Below, one piece after another: positions 45,833 to 57,500 of a DNA stretch of 64,000 bases. The DNA lies in assembly GCA_963691815.1 (NCBI GenBank), contig OY829661.1, positions 25,435,158-25,499,157 on the forward strand, in the 5' to 3' direction. Within the stretch, counting starts at the first letter, position 1, and each line of letters begins with the position of its first letter. Both the position numbers and the translations under genes were made by a program. This DNA comes from Echiichthys vipera (taxonomy: Eukaryota > Chordata > Actinopteri > Perciformes > Trachinidae). Below the pieces are notes generated by a model. The model did not search any database. It was not told the origin of the DNA and worked only from the letters and a program-made list of their open reading frames with translations.

Positions 45833-46367
45833 ACACAATAATATTACAAATGTACATTAATGTCAGAGTTACAGACCACAGTATATGAGTGATCAGTGAC
45901 ACATGAGCACAGTGGATGTTCCTGGTGATTGCCATCTTGTGGACAGTTCTTGATATAGGCAGTGCTGAAGTACAGGTCCTGAACTCTTCTGTTACTTTGA
46001 TCGAGAAAAAGAAACAACAACACACAAATGCATCAATATAAATCACATATTCAGACATTTAGAGCACACACAAGTTTCCATTTTCATGCAGAGAAATGTG
46101 AGTTCAGGTGAAGAACACACATCATCGTGAGCAGTGATTTAGCCTCCGTGGCTAAACAGACGCAGGAAGGAGCGCCACCTAAAGACACTCAAACATTTAC
46201 ACAACAACTCAAGACAAGACGTCAAAGTCCCGCCCACAATGTTTGATTGACAGCTGATCTGTGTGCAGCCGAGGCGTGACAAGAAAAATCAGCTCTGAGC
46301 AACAAACGTGGAGAGAAAATAGGTTTGAGGATTAAAACTCAGGATTTAACCATTAAATTACTTCTGA

Positions 46368-48038
46368 CTATTTGAGTTTACACAACTCAGCAGCAGAGCC
46401 TCCAAAATCATGAAAAAGACAAAGTCCAGCATAGAGAGGCTGAGTGAATGTGGTCTGGACTCTGTGGAGGAGAGTCATGGTTTCAGAGACTCTGTAGAAG
46501 GACAGAACACCTGCACTGTGATCCAGGTACACTCCGACTCTGGAGGACAGAGGACCTGAGACGGGAGTTTGGACTTTGTTGTGCTCAAAGATATAACTGT
46601 TGTTGTCCCAGATGTTACCACATAACACCCAAGAGTTTTCATTGTTTCCAAATGTCTCTGCTCTGCTCGTATTCTTGTATGCGACTGCTACAGAAACGTC
46701 TCGTCTCCACTCCACCTCCCAGTAACAACGTCCAGTCAGACTCTCTCTACTCAGGACCTGAGGCCATACAATGAATCTGTTTGTGTGATCAGAATAAGAC
46801 TGTTCTTCACTCATGTATGTTGCTTTTCTGTTCCCCTCAGATAATAACAGATGTTTCTCTGCTGTGTTTGGATCCAGTGTGATTTCACGTGAGTATCTTA
46901 AGAAGTCAGCTCTGGTCTCGGGCTCTGCTCGTGGATCTGACAGTAAAACATCCACTTCAGTCACAGTCAGTGAGACGTTTGTCCATTTCTCTCTCAGGAC
47001 GTCCTGTAGTTTCTCTGTGACTTCTGACACAGCCGCCATCACGCCCTCAAAGTGTCTCAGAGGACGGATCTTGAAGCTGGATGTAGATTCAGTGAGTGGA
47101 GACAGTGAGGTGTAGCTGTGGAGAAACTGGTTGTGATCCTCTGTGTGTGAGAGCTGCACCAGCTCAGCGTCTTTCCTCTTCAGCTCAGTGATCTCCTGCT
47201 CCAGCTCCTCCTGAAGCTCTTTGACTCGACTCACTTCAGTTTCCTGCTGGGATCTGACCTGCTGCTTCACATCGGAGCGCCTTTTCTTCATGAGACGGAT
47301 CAGCTCGCTGAAGCTCTTCTGGCTGTCCTCCACTGCTTTATCAGCAGAGCGGTTGATGGCCTCCACCTCCTGCTGAAGCAGCTTCACATCTTTCTCTCTG
47401 TCCTGGATCCTCTGCTGGATGTTTAGTCGACTCCCCTCCAGCTCTCTCTGCCTCTCGCTCCTCTCTGCTGCAGCTGAGACTGTGTCGTGGCCTTTATGTT
47501 GGTCCACAGAGCAGAGGTAGCAGATACACTGCTGATCAGTACGGCAGAACATCTTCATCACCTCATCGTGACGAGAGCAGATGTTCTCCTGCAGCTTCTT
47601 GGAGGGCTCCACCAGCTTGTGTTTCTTTAAAGCAGCTACGTTGTAATGAAGCTGCAGGTGTTCCTCACAATAAGAGACCAGACAGACGAGACAGGACTTG
47701 AGGGCTTTGAGTTTCCTCCCAGTGCAGACATCACACCCCGCATCCTCAGGTCCAGCATAGCAGCGATCATCAGGAGCAGCTTGGAGTCCACTCTTCTTCA
47801 GTTCCTCCACTAAAACTGCTAACATGGTGTTTTTCAGCAGGGCAGGCCTCGGTGTGAAGCTCTGCCTGCACTGAGGGCAGCTCTGTGTTTTCTTCCCCTC
47901 CTCTTCATCCCAGTAGCTTTTAATACAGTTCATGCAGTAGCTGTGTCCACAGGGAATAGTCACCGGATCCTTCAGTAGATCCAGACAGATGGAACAAGAG
48001 AAGGTTTCCCGGTCCAGCTGAACTCCTTTCTGCGCCAT
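46368..48038 (-). CDS. TRIM E3 ubiquitin ligase, tandem copy 3
   Basis: Intact single-exon gene of 556 residues, again RING, two B-box-type zinc sites, coiled coil and PRY-SPRY. The RING reads DPVTIPCGHSYCMNC with all ligands present. The second B-box is CICYLCSVDQHKGH. The SPRY is the most diverged of the three: FIVWPQ in place of FIGYPQ, RRDVSVAV, VLCGNIWDNNSYIFEHNKV, FYRVSETM and LCLFHDFGGSAAE. The N-terminal half is almost the same as in copies 1 and 2. That contrast fits either selection on the SPRY surface or gene conversion of the rest. Confidence 0.93.
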   Translation of the reverse strand: MAQKGVQLDRETFSCSICLDLLKDPVTIPCGHSYCMNCIKSYWDEEEGKKTQSCPQCRQSFTPRPALLKNTMLAVLVEELKKSGLQAAPDDRCYAGPEDAGCDVCTGRKLKALKSCLVCLVSYCEEHLQLHYNVAALKKHKLVEPSKKLQENICSRHDEVMKMFCRTDQQCICYLCSVDQHKGHDTVSAAAERSERQRELEGSRLNIQQRIQDREKDVKLLQQEVEAINRSADKAVEDSQKSFSELIRLMKKRRSDVKQQVRSQQETEVSRVKELQEELEQEITELKRKDAELVQLSHTEDHNQFLHSYTSLSPLTESTSSFKIRPLRHFEGVMAAVSEVTEKLQDVLREKWTNVSLTVTEVDVLLSDPRAEPETRADFLRYSREITLDPNTAEKHLLLSEGNRKATYMSEEQSYSDHTNRFIVWPQVLSRESLTGRCYWEVEWRRDVSVAVAYKNTSRAETFGNNENSWVLCGNIWDNNSYIFEHNKVQTPVSGPLSSRVGVYLDHSAGVLSFYRVSETMTLLHRVQTTFTQPLYAGLCLFHDFGGSAAELCKLK

Positions 48039-48340
48039 TTCACCTCTCAGTGCCGACGCCTGTGTGAGTTTCTCTTCCTAAGAGGTGAAACTAGTCTGAG
48101 CTCTGATCTCAACAACAGGTGTGTGTGCAGTGGGTGGGGCTTGTCAGCTCCTGCACGTCACCACCATGTTGGTTCCACCCATTTTCAAAGTGTAGATCTG
48201 AAGGGGAGGGAACAAGGAAATAAGTGGAGTTCAGAGTGGAGCTGGCTGTGTTTCAGAGCAGGAGGAGGAGGGAGGCGTTATCAAGCTGTGTTCACTCCAG
48301 GAAGAGGAGCGGCTCTGTCAGTCTGAACTCTGCTGCGTGT
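48039..48340 (-). promoter_or_regulatory. Conserved upstream region of TRIM copy 3 with ISRE-like site
   Basis: The ISRE-like AGTTTCTCTTCC lies at 48065-48076. Homology to the other units stops at the CT repeat that begins near 48343, so this copy has the shortest shared upstream region. Confidence 0.35.
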
Positions 48341-48341
48341 C

Positions 48342-48342
<1 letters not shown>

Positions 48343-48376
<34 letters not shown>

Positions 48377-48422
48377 CCCAGCCTGGTCCTGGTCCTGGTC
48401 CTGGTCCAGTCCCAGCCTGGTC
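48343..48422. repeat. CT microsatellite and short GGTCCT repeat at cluster edge
   Basis: (CT)n at 48343-48373, then tandem CCTGGT/CCAGCCTGGT units to 48422. It marks the right edge of the TRIM duplication. Confidence 0.85.
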
Positions 48423-48423
48423 A

Positions 48424-48510
48424 GATGCGTACATGAACTGATGAAGCCTCTTGGATGAGAGGTGAAACGTCTTCCTAGACAAACAACCAAGTCCAGTTGC
48501 TTTTGACTGA
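48424..48510 (+). repeat. Retroelement-like short fragment
   Basis: The stretch ACTGATGAAGCCTCTTGGAT to CCAAGTCCAGTTGC resembles a widespread vertebrate retroelement 3' end. The family is not assigned with confidence. Confidence 0.35.
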
Positions 48511-48751
48511 AATTGCTTTGAGGATGTTTTAAGAAAGTAATTTGACCTGTATTAGATTCTTTTTTGCCATAAAAACCAGTAAGATCTCTGAAACAAGAAT
48601 ACGTTGAAAAGAAACATGCGTGACTTTGGAAATGAAACCACACAGAGCCCTCATGATGTCTGGAGTTTGTTACTTCCTGAAGGAGGCGAACTGAAAAGAC
48701 AGACTATGTAAAGACACAGCGACATCTAGTGCATTTCTTTGGTATAACACA

Positions 48752-49000
48752 TCTCATCTCTTCTCATCTTCAGCCTCTTATCCGAGGTCGTGTTGCGGGG
48801 GCAGCAGCTTTAGCAGGGGACCCCAAACTTCCCTTTCCCGGGCCACATTAACCAGCTCTAACTGGGGGATCCTGAGGCGTTCCCAGGCCAGTGTGGAGAT
48901 CTAATCTCTCCACCTGGTCCTGGGTCTTCCCCGAGGCCTCCTCCCAGCTGGACGTGCCTGGAACACCCCCCTAGGGATGATCCTGAACCACCTCAACTGG
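48752..49000 (-). repeat. LINE 3' fragment, copy 5 (internal deletion)
   Basis: The minus-strand copy starts with the TCTCATC tail on the plus strand and shows GGGGCAGCAGCTTTAGCAGG and the GGCCACATTAACCAGCTC block. The stretch containing GGCGCCCAGGGTTCATCC is missing, giving a short internal deletion near 48970. Inactive. Confidence 0.75.
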
Positions 49001-49063
49001 CCCTAAACCCAACTGTAGAGCTGTTTCAACACATTTTTCAGTAAGATATTAGTGACTCACAAT

Positions 49064-49619
49064 GTGCTCTACCAAACAGGCTGAGCACAAGTAAAGCGAA
49101 TACGCGTTCTTCCACTGCTGCAGACGGGTGTTATGTATTCAGTTGTATTGGTTTTGCATTCATTTGTTTAGGCTCTGTGCGACCTGACTCCCCATCTCGG
49201 ATGTCAGGATGCCGATCTCTGTGTCGGAGAAGTTTCTTTTCTTCCCAGCGTTTCTCCTCTCCGTGTTTGACCTCAGTGGGCGAGGCCTCCGAACCCGTAA
49301 TATTTAAGGGCAGAACATGTTAATGACGATCGAATTCAGCCGCCGCATTTATCAAGGCCCGCTCATTCGTACGCTGAGATCGGTCAGATACGAATGGTTC
49401 CTAAATCACGCGATGGTCCTGTCCTGCGACCAATTCTGCGCTCAGATCTGCGTCCGTTTTCACGCAAGATTGATAAATGAGGGCCACTGCGCTCTACCAA
49501 ACAGGCTGAGCACAAGTAAAGGGAATACGCGCTCTTCCACCGCTGCAGACGGGTGTTATGTATTCGGTTCTGTTGGTTTTGCATTCATTTGTGTAGGCTC
49601 TGTGCGACCTGACTCCCCA
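49064..49619 (+). repeat. 130-bp direct repeat pair around a 300-bp spacer
   Basis: 49064-49193 and 49489-49619 are closely similar, from CTCTACCAAACAGGCTGAGC to GTGCGACCTGACTCCCCA. The spacer holds a repeat-like stretch. The pair lies just past the probable gramd2b 3' end. Confidence 0.7.
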
Positions 49620-49654
49620 CAGAAGAAGAAAACACAAATTCAGTTCAACAGAAA

Positions 49655-49940
49655 CAGGATGAGAAACATTTATTTCACGACTGCCACACATAAAAGTTAA
49701 CATTTAAAAGGCACAGTCTGTGATCTAAATGTAAACAAACCACCAACCACCACTCTTTTCTCTGCCGCCCCTGAAATGATGGACAAGCCTTTAAATACAC
49801 AAACACTCGACAGGAACAATAACTCTGTGGAAATGTACAGGACACTTTAACAATTAGAATCAGCTGAGAAGCTCTTCAGTGATGCGCGGGTTAAAAAGTA
49901 CAGATTGGGCCTCATTTACAATCAAAATTGGACTTTGTCA
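49655..49940 (-). other. gramd2b: Probable gramd2b 3' UTR with poly(A) signal
   Basis: It follows the predicted stop codon (49941-49943). A minus-strand AATAAA lies at 49669-49674. The stretch is free of obvious repeats. Confidence 0.45.
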
Positions 49941-52900
49941 CTAAGCAAACGTGTCCTCGCATAAGCCCTGCAGCTGCGTTTCTATCTTCAGATGGTGCCT
50001 GTAAATGTCGTTAAAAGGTATCGTACAAACATCCCAATCTGAGCCATTTATTACATGACATAAATATAATTTATCTGCAATTTAGTTCTAACAGAAAAAC
50101 ACACAAACAGCAAAAGTTGACCTTTTAGGAATAGTTTGGAAAACAATGAAATATGACCTTTTTTTAAAAAAACAAACAAAAACCCCACTAGTGTGAAATG
50201 AAAAATAAAAGCTATAAAAGATAAATACTGCCTAAACTTCACTAACACTAACACGCTGCTTCAGTTTGCCCTCCAGCACAACATTTGGTTTAGAAAGCTA
50301 TTATTGCACAATTTAAGTCCAAGTCCACACAAGTTTTAAGAAGCTTTCTGTATGAGCCGTCTCTGCTTTGGCAACACATCTTTTACCAAAATCTGATCTC
50401 TGCTTTTTCCAATTTAAAAAAAGGGAAAGATCCAAGTCTTCTTTAAGTCTCTTCAAGTAGCTTCCGAAGGCTTCTTTGAATCTAGGATTTAAAAAACATG
50501 AAGGACATCTGAAAACACGCTCAAATAACAAATATGAAACTGTATTTGTTGTCTTGACGAGAGTGAGACGAGAAGATCAATACCACTCTTGATACCTGTC
50601 CATGAATGTGAAGCTACAGCTGGTTAGCGTAGCATAGCTTAGCTTAGCCTAGCATAAAGACACGGAACAGCTAGCCTGGCTTTGTCCGTAGGTGAAAAAT
50701 CAGCTCGTGTTTCACAATGAGCTAACAAAAGTAAATAAGTGAACGTCTTAGTTCTCGTACATCCTTAACTGTTATTGGCCGTCTCCAAGACACATCCGGT
50801 CCTTTTCGCGGTGCTTTTCCGGAGTGCTCGCCACCGAAGCGCGGAGTAGAAAATAATTTACGCACTTCAAAAAATCTACAAGTGACATTTCATACATGTA
50901 CGTAGTCCTTAACGTGTCTAATTTAAATACTAAAATGACTTGAGGTGGCGTTCACTGAAAATGTAAATAAAAACACTTTTACTGCATCATTTGGTCAGAA
51001 CGCGGCTAGCTGTTTCCCCGATTCCAGTCTTTATGCTAAGCTAACCGTCTCCTGTCTCCAGATCTATCATACAGACATGAGGTTGGTATTGATATTTTAA
51101 CCCTCCTGTCGCCCTCAAATTTGACTAACACCATTTATTCTAGGGGTCAATTTTAATTTGTAGCAATTTAAACATCTGGAAAATGATCATAATCAATGTG
51201 TGACTCACGTTAAGTCGGGTACTTTATGTTTTTATTTAACAGAATGAAAAATATCACTGATGTTAAACTGCATGGAGGGATTTCTGTGTGTGTGTTTTAA
51301 AGTAACTCTGTTATTTTAAGTGCTATTTTGTGTTATTTGTAACATCTGGAATGAAAGTAACGTCCGTTATCAAGAACAGCAGCATGAATTTGACCTCATA
51401 TAATATTTGAATTGTAAAATAAACAATAATAATAATGATTAAATCATCCAGATGATCAAACTGACCCAAAGGAACAATAAAAAAATATATATAATCGTGC
51501 CAATTTTAGGTTTTTTATGAGTCGTCCCCATAAAATTAGGAAAAGTCATAAATATAAAGCAAAAAAACACAAAAAGATGTCATTATTTAGAGATGTTAAA
51601 CATTAAATGGGGTCAAATTGACCCTTGGGAGAACAGGAGGGTTAATTAAGCAAAAAAAAAAACTCCATTTCACCACTGTAACCAAATTAAAAATTCATTT
51701 TATGGCACCACGCTGTTTGCCACCTTACATGCCGGCTAATATCTGCACTTGGTTTATCAGTGTTTAGTGTTTTTTTCATGTCTGCAAAATCAGTTCAAAA
51801 CATTACGTTGTGTGATGTGACAGATATTAAGCTACTGAACAGAACATGAAAGACACATGTGACGATATTCGCTGTGCAAAAACTGAACAAACCTTTTCTA
51901 GCTTGAACAAGTTCGAAGACAGTTCTCCAAATATCTCAGCATTCACTTCGTCCTGCGGCCGGTGACTCAGCGCATTTCTGCAACGACACGTGCACTGAAA
52001 TAATTAACCGAGCAATGTGTGAAGTTGCACCACGTCATCGGTTCATCGGAGGCTCTCTGACACCAATAACACCTCAGTTACACGAGAATCCAGCTCTTAC
52101 TCATTACGGACGTGTTGCCCCATGGACACCAACGAGTTCAAGCGATGCTCAAGAGCCACGATTTTGAAAGCCATGTAACAGGAGGACAAGACGAGGACAC
52201 TGACTCTGTGAAGAGACACAATAAAACACACGATGACACGTCAAACACACAGGACAGTTGCTAACACGCCCTAAATAGTTACTGATTAATCCGACAAGCG
52301 TGCTGTCAGTCTGTGCCGAGTCTCGTATTCCACATAATGAACGGGGACTCACAGGAACAGATAGATGAGCAGGATGGTGTTTAAGGACACGGGCTGTGAG
52401 GGTTTATCCGTGAGCTGTGGAGACCCTACAGGGAACAAGAAGAAGAGGAAAATATGGATTTAGTAGATGCTAGTAGAGGCAAAATAAATGAGCCGCAACA
52501 TTAAAGGAATATTTTGTTTTCATGCATTAGCTTTTGTTTAACCCTCCTGTTCTCCTAAGGGTCAATCTGACCCCATTTAATGTTTAACATCTTTAAATAA
52601 CGACGTCTTTTTGTGTTTTTTTGCTTTATATTTATGACTTTTCCTCATTTTATGGGGACAAATCATAAAAAACCTAAAATTGGCATGATTATATATATTT
52701 GTACTTGTGGCATCGGTGTTCCTTTGGGTCAGTTTGATAATCTGGATGATTTAATCATTATTATTATTGTTTATTTTAATATTCAAATATAATATGAGGT
52801 CAAATTCATGCTGCTGTCCTTGATAACGGACGTCACTTTCATTCCAGATGTTACAAATAACACAAAATAGCACTTAAAATAACAGACTTACTTTAAAACA

Positions 52901-54495
52901 CACACACAGAAATCCCTCCATGCAGTTTAACATCAGTGATATTTTTCATTTTGTTAAATAAAAACATAAAGTACCCGACTTCACCTGAGTCACACATTGA
53001 TTATGATCATTTTCCAGATGTTGAAATTGCTAAAGGTCAAATTGACCCTTAGAATAAATGGTGTTAGTCAAATTTGAGGGCAACAGGAGGGTTAAAATCT
53101 ACAGCTTATGATCCAAACACAATGCAGAATAAGCTGTATATAAATAAAATCAAAATGCATATTTTTAACAACATTAAACCCAAACATATGTTTTTAGCCA
53201 TTTTCATGTTTTTACGCGTTTCATGTTGTTGCAGTCAATTTGTAGCTTCGCTTAGTTTAGCAAAGAGTCGTGAAACCGGGGGAAACAGTTAGCCTAGCTC
53301 TGTCGGTTATATCTCGTTTGTGTCTTTTTTCATAAAGAAGGCCGGGTCTGCTGTCGGCTCTAAGCTCGTCACCCTGGAGGAGGTGGTGGAGCACAGGACG
53401 CAAAACTGCTGGTGATCATGGACGATGTCTCCCATCCCCTCCATGAAACCCTGGAGGAGCTTCAGAGCAGCTTCAGCAGCAGACTCATTCAACCTTATTC
53501 AACCTTGCTGCTCAAAGAACGGCACAGGAAACAGTTCCTACCTGCTGCCGTCAGACTCTACGACGCTGCACAGCAACGCTCAGGGAATAAACTCATACTA
53601 CTCAAAGTGACCTATCACTGACATGCACCTTATCTCACTTGCACATTAAAATCCACATTGCAGATTGTAATATAGTGTTTTATCTGCGATACTGTACTTC
53701 TATTTTATTCTATTTTATTGTTGTTCATATTTTGTATTTTATATTTTATCTTATTTTTAGTATTTCTGATTGCTTTGTACCGCTGCTACGATGACCTCAT
53801 TTCCCCTCTGGGATAAATAAAGTTATCTATCTATCTAAGTGTGAAAAAGACATATTGTGGTTCACCAGGGAGTTAAATAAACTTTGGACGGATTCAGACT
53901 AGCTGTTTCCTCCTGTATCCAGTGTTTATGCTAAGCTAAGCTAAGCTAAGCTAAGCTAAGCGTTTGCCGGCAGTAGATTTGTTTTTGCTGTACAGACACG
54001 AGAGTGGTATCGGTTTTCTCATCTAACCCTCAGCAATCGAGTATTTTAGTGTTGCTTTCGTCAACGAAAATGATGACGAAATATCTATATCTATCACGTG
54101 ACGAAAACTAGACGAGACGAAACGAAAATGCTGGGCATGTGACGATGACTAAGAAGAAATATATAAAGCAATTTCGTTGACGAAAACGAGACGAAATAAG
54201 GTTGTTTCGTCTCGTTTAGTCACGTTATTATTATTATTATTATTTTGAAGTTTCTCTCCCAGTCTCGCGTCTGGGCGACGTCACTTCCTCAATCCCCACA
54301 CGCGCATTATTTAGATCCTGAAGCTGCAGCTGCTGTTGGTCACAGTTAACGTTAGATTTAGGGTTAGCGACAACTTAGGTAAGTCAAGACATAACGTAAC
54401 GATGATTTCTGTTTTAGAAAGCTCATGCGACATGAGGCTACAGTTAATGTGTCGGGTTTTAACGCTAGCTTAAGACGTTAGCCACTGGAGCTAAG

Positions 54496-54561
<66 letters not shown>

Positions 54562-57500
54562 TAGTTCCCACCTGACTCACTTTATAAGTGCACTTAACTT
54601 CCCCTTGTCGGCCAAATACTTTCTCTAGTTTTGTTTTTCACACTGAACTGAATTTAGCATCAACATGAATTGGATTACTTCTTCTAGACCTGTACATGCT
54701 GTAAACTAAAGATATGTGCATGTAAACTAAAGATATCTGCATGTAAACTATAGATACCTGCATGGGTTTGGCTAAAAGAAAATGTTGGTTTCGTCAATAC
54801 TACTGGGGACTTTTATTATATTGATTAAATATAACTGCATTACTAAAAAGAGACTAATATACAATTTTCTTTGACTAAAACTAGACTAAAAGTAAAACAG
54901 GCCGTCAAAAACAACACTAGAGTATTTTCCAAACTATTCCTTTAAAGATGCGTTGATTACACAGTTCATAAGTGATATTTTTACTCTGAATTTCTCCTGA
55001 AACAACAAAGTGATAACCCGGCGTTCGTTCATGCAGTATTGAACTACCGTTCTTCAGGGCAGCCCCGTGTTTCAGGCTGGGACTCTGGAGGTGGACGTCG
55101 GCGTGGACCGAAACCTCTCTGCTCTTCACTGCGCTCAGAAAAGTGTCCGGGAGGCCGCCGAAGTCTGCTCGAATAAACACAAGAGAACCTGTGACTCCGG
55201 CTGCCCCCACAGTAAATACTACTTATAGACTCAGCGACGTCTTTACAGAAGCGCTCTCTGTTCGCTTGCAAGATTAAAACAAAGCTGACGATAAAGGCTT
55301 AATGTGTTCTTCATCGTTCCATGGGATCGTCTCTGTCTTCGCTATAACACCAAACAATGGTTCACATTTCACTTGGCTTCACTCCAGCTATTTGCAAACT
55401 AAAGCCGGTCTGAGCCGCAGCGACACTTGACACCGTAAGCACATCTGAAGAGAAGAGAAACACCAGCAAAGTGTGTACAGTAGATTCAGTTAAGTGCACA
55501 GTAGCTCTGTAGAAGTCAGAGGGACACAAAGAGAGATGAGGACGGAGCACGAACCAGTTATTTTGTCGTAATCCGGAGTTTGAGAGCCGGAGCTGCTGCT
55601 CTCCATCATTTCCTGACGTCTTTGTTGCACGACCCCGTCAAGGTCGGAGAAGTCTGCAGAAAAGTCCTGCGGTGCACGTACAGGGACATATACAATGGGT
55701 ACCACATACAGAGAGGGGATTGTATAACATAGGTTTCATCACAATGGAAATTACAAAACAATAAATACATCCTTTACAACAACAAGAAACACAACTGACC
55801 AGAGGAAGCGATGAAGGGCATTTCACTCTGAAGCTGTTTTCACAGGAGGAGACGACGGGGCTGCTACAAGTCTTCTCCACCTGGCATCACGGCGTACGCA
55901 CATTAGGGTGTAGAAGACGATGTTTTCAAAGCAGGATTCATAGTTTTTGATACTTTTCAGCAGCAGAACAAGCTACAAACACTGAGACATGCCTTATAAA
56001 GTCGCCTTTTTAGACATCCAGCAGACATTTAGCAACATTTATATTAATTTCAGGCGTGTTTCTGGGCCTGTGATGGAACAAAGTCTCATATTCACTCTCT
56101 TTTGGTTCAGTTTTGCTCTCCATCGACTCCCGAGAGAACTATCGGTCTGTTTAGCTGCTAAAAGTTCCACATTGTTCACCAAGAAATTACCTTTTTACAC
56201 TAAAATTAGCACATACAGTTTTTTTTAAACACAGGGAAAAACACTAAAGACGGAGATAAGCTCCTTTGCTAGTGGACGAGTTTGCCTTTTGTTGTTGTTC
56301 TGTTTTCTTCCTGGTGCCAAACACGGTTGGTGAACGGTACAGAGCGGCATGCAGGCCAGAGATAATGTTACAGAGGTTACTTCTTCTCTATATCTCTTAC
56401 TTATTCAGCTTTTCCAAATTCGGTGTTGCATAATTTGCTTAGGGGCTAGCGGTAGTGGTTAGCACTGTCACCTCACAGCGAGAAGGTCCCTGGTTTGAAT
56501 CCCGGCTGGGGTCCTTCTGTGTGGAGTTTGCATGTTGTCCCCGTGTCTGCGTGGGTTTTCTCCGGGTTCTCCGGTTTCCTCCCACAGTCCAAAGACGTGC
56601 AGGTGTTCGGTTCATTGATGACTCTAAATCCCCCGTAGGTGTGAATGGTTGTCTGTCTCTGTTCGTCTCTATGTGTCCTGTGATAGACTGGCGTCCTGTC
56701 CAGGGTGGACCCCGCCTCACGCCCGATGTCAGCTGGGATCGGCTCCAGCCCCCCGCGACCCCGACAGGGACAAGCGGTTGAAGATGAATGAATGAATGAA
56801 TGATAATTTGCTTGGATGGAGACGGACGGAATTTGTGTCCGAGATGTCAAAGAAGTCAGTGACGGAGCACAGTGGGTGCTGTGTTGTGTTGTCTTTGATT
56901 GGCCGATACGCAAACGTCAGGCATGAAAATCGATATCAGAAAGGAAAAAAATGGTCTCACAACATCTCTAGCAGCGGGTTGTCTTAGCTTAGCATAAAGA
57001 GTGGAAACAGCTAGCCCGGTTCTGCCTGGGAAAAAGGATAATCTGCTACAGGATCACAAATATTACGGAAGCTCCACAGAGTCAAACCGTACATAAATTT
57101 TATTTCCTCGGTTTCTCGAAATAACAAGTTCATTTTAATCTGTTTTCTCGAAAAACAATATAATTTTAATCTGTTTTTGATCTGTTTTCTCATGATAACA
57201 AGTTCATTTTAATCGGTTTTCTCGTGATAATAAGTTCATTTTAATCCGTTTAGGAAAAATAAAAATGTAAAATGAAATAAAATGTATCTACGTATGACCC
57301 TTTAGGGCTTCCGTAAAATATAGTGTTGTTTTCTTCATACAAAAACTGAGAAATCGTCACACACACACTGTCGCAGCAGCTGAATTCTCGCAATAACACA
57401 AGATCGTGTGAGGATCGCAGATCGGCCAATCGGCGCCCTGTGAGGAGCTACAGGTAGTTGAGGGGGGAGCGGGAGGTGACGACGGCATCCAATCCCCTGA

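Larger units (their letters stand above)
37446..48350. repeat. Threefold tandem duplication, one TRIM gene per unit
   Basis: Units begin near AACAATCCTGATCGTGTTA at 37468, 41529 and 45329 and are about 4.1, 3.8 and 3.0 kb long. In plus order each holds a poly(A)-signal region, a 78-bp block, a 21-bp satellite, the 78-bp block again, a unique 3' flank, the TRIM gene and a conserved upstream region. Units 1 and 2 share a further 480 bp (41030-41520 and 44830-45320). Unit 3 stops at a CT microsatellite (48343-48373), which may be the breakpoint. Confidence 0.9.
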
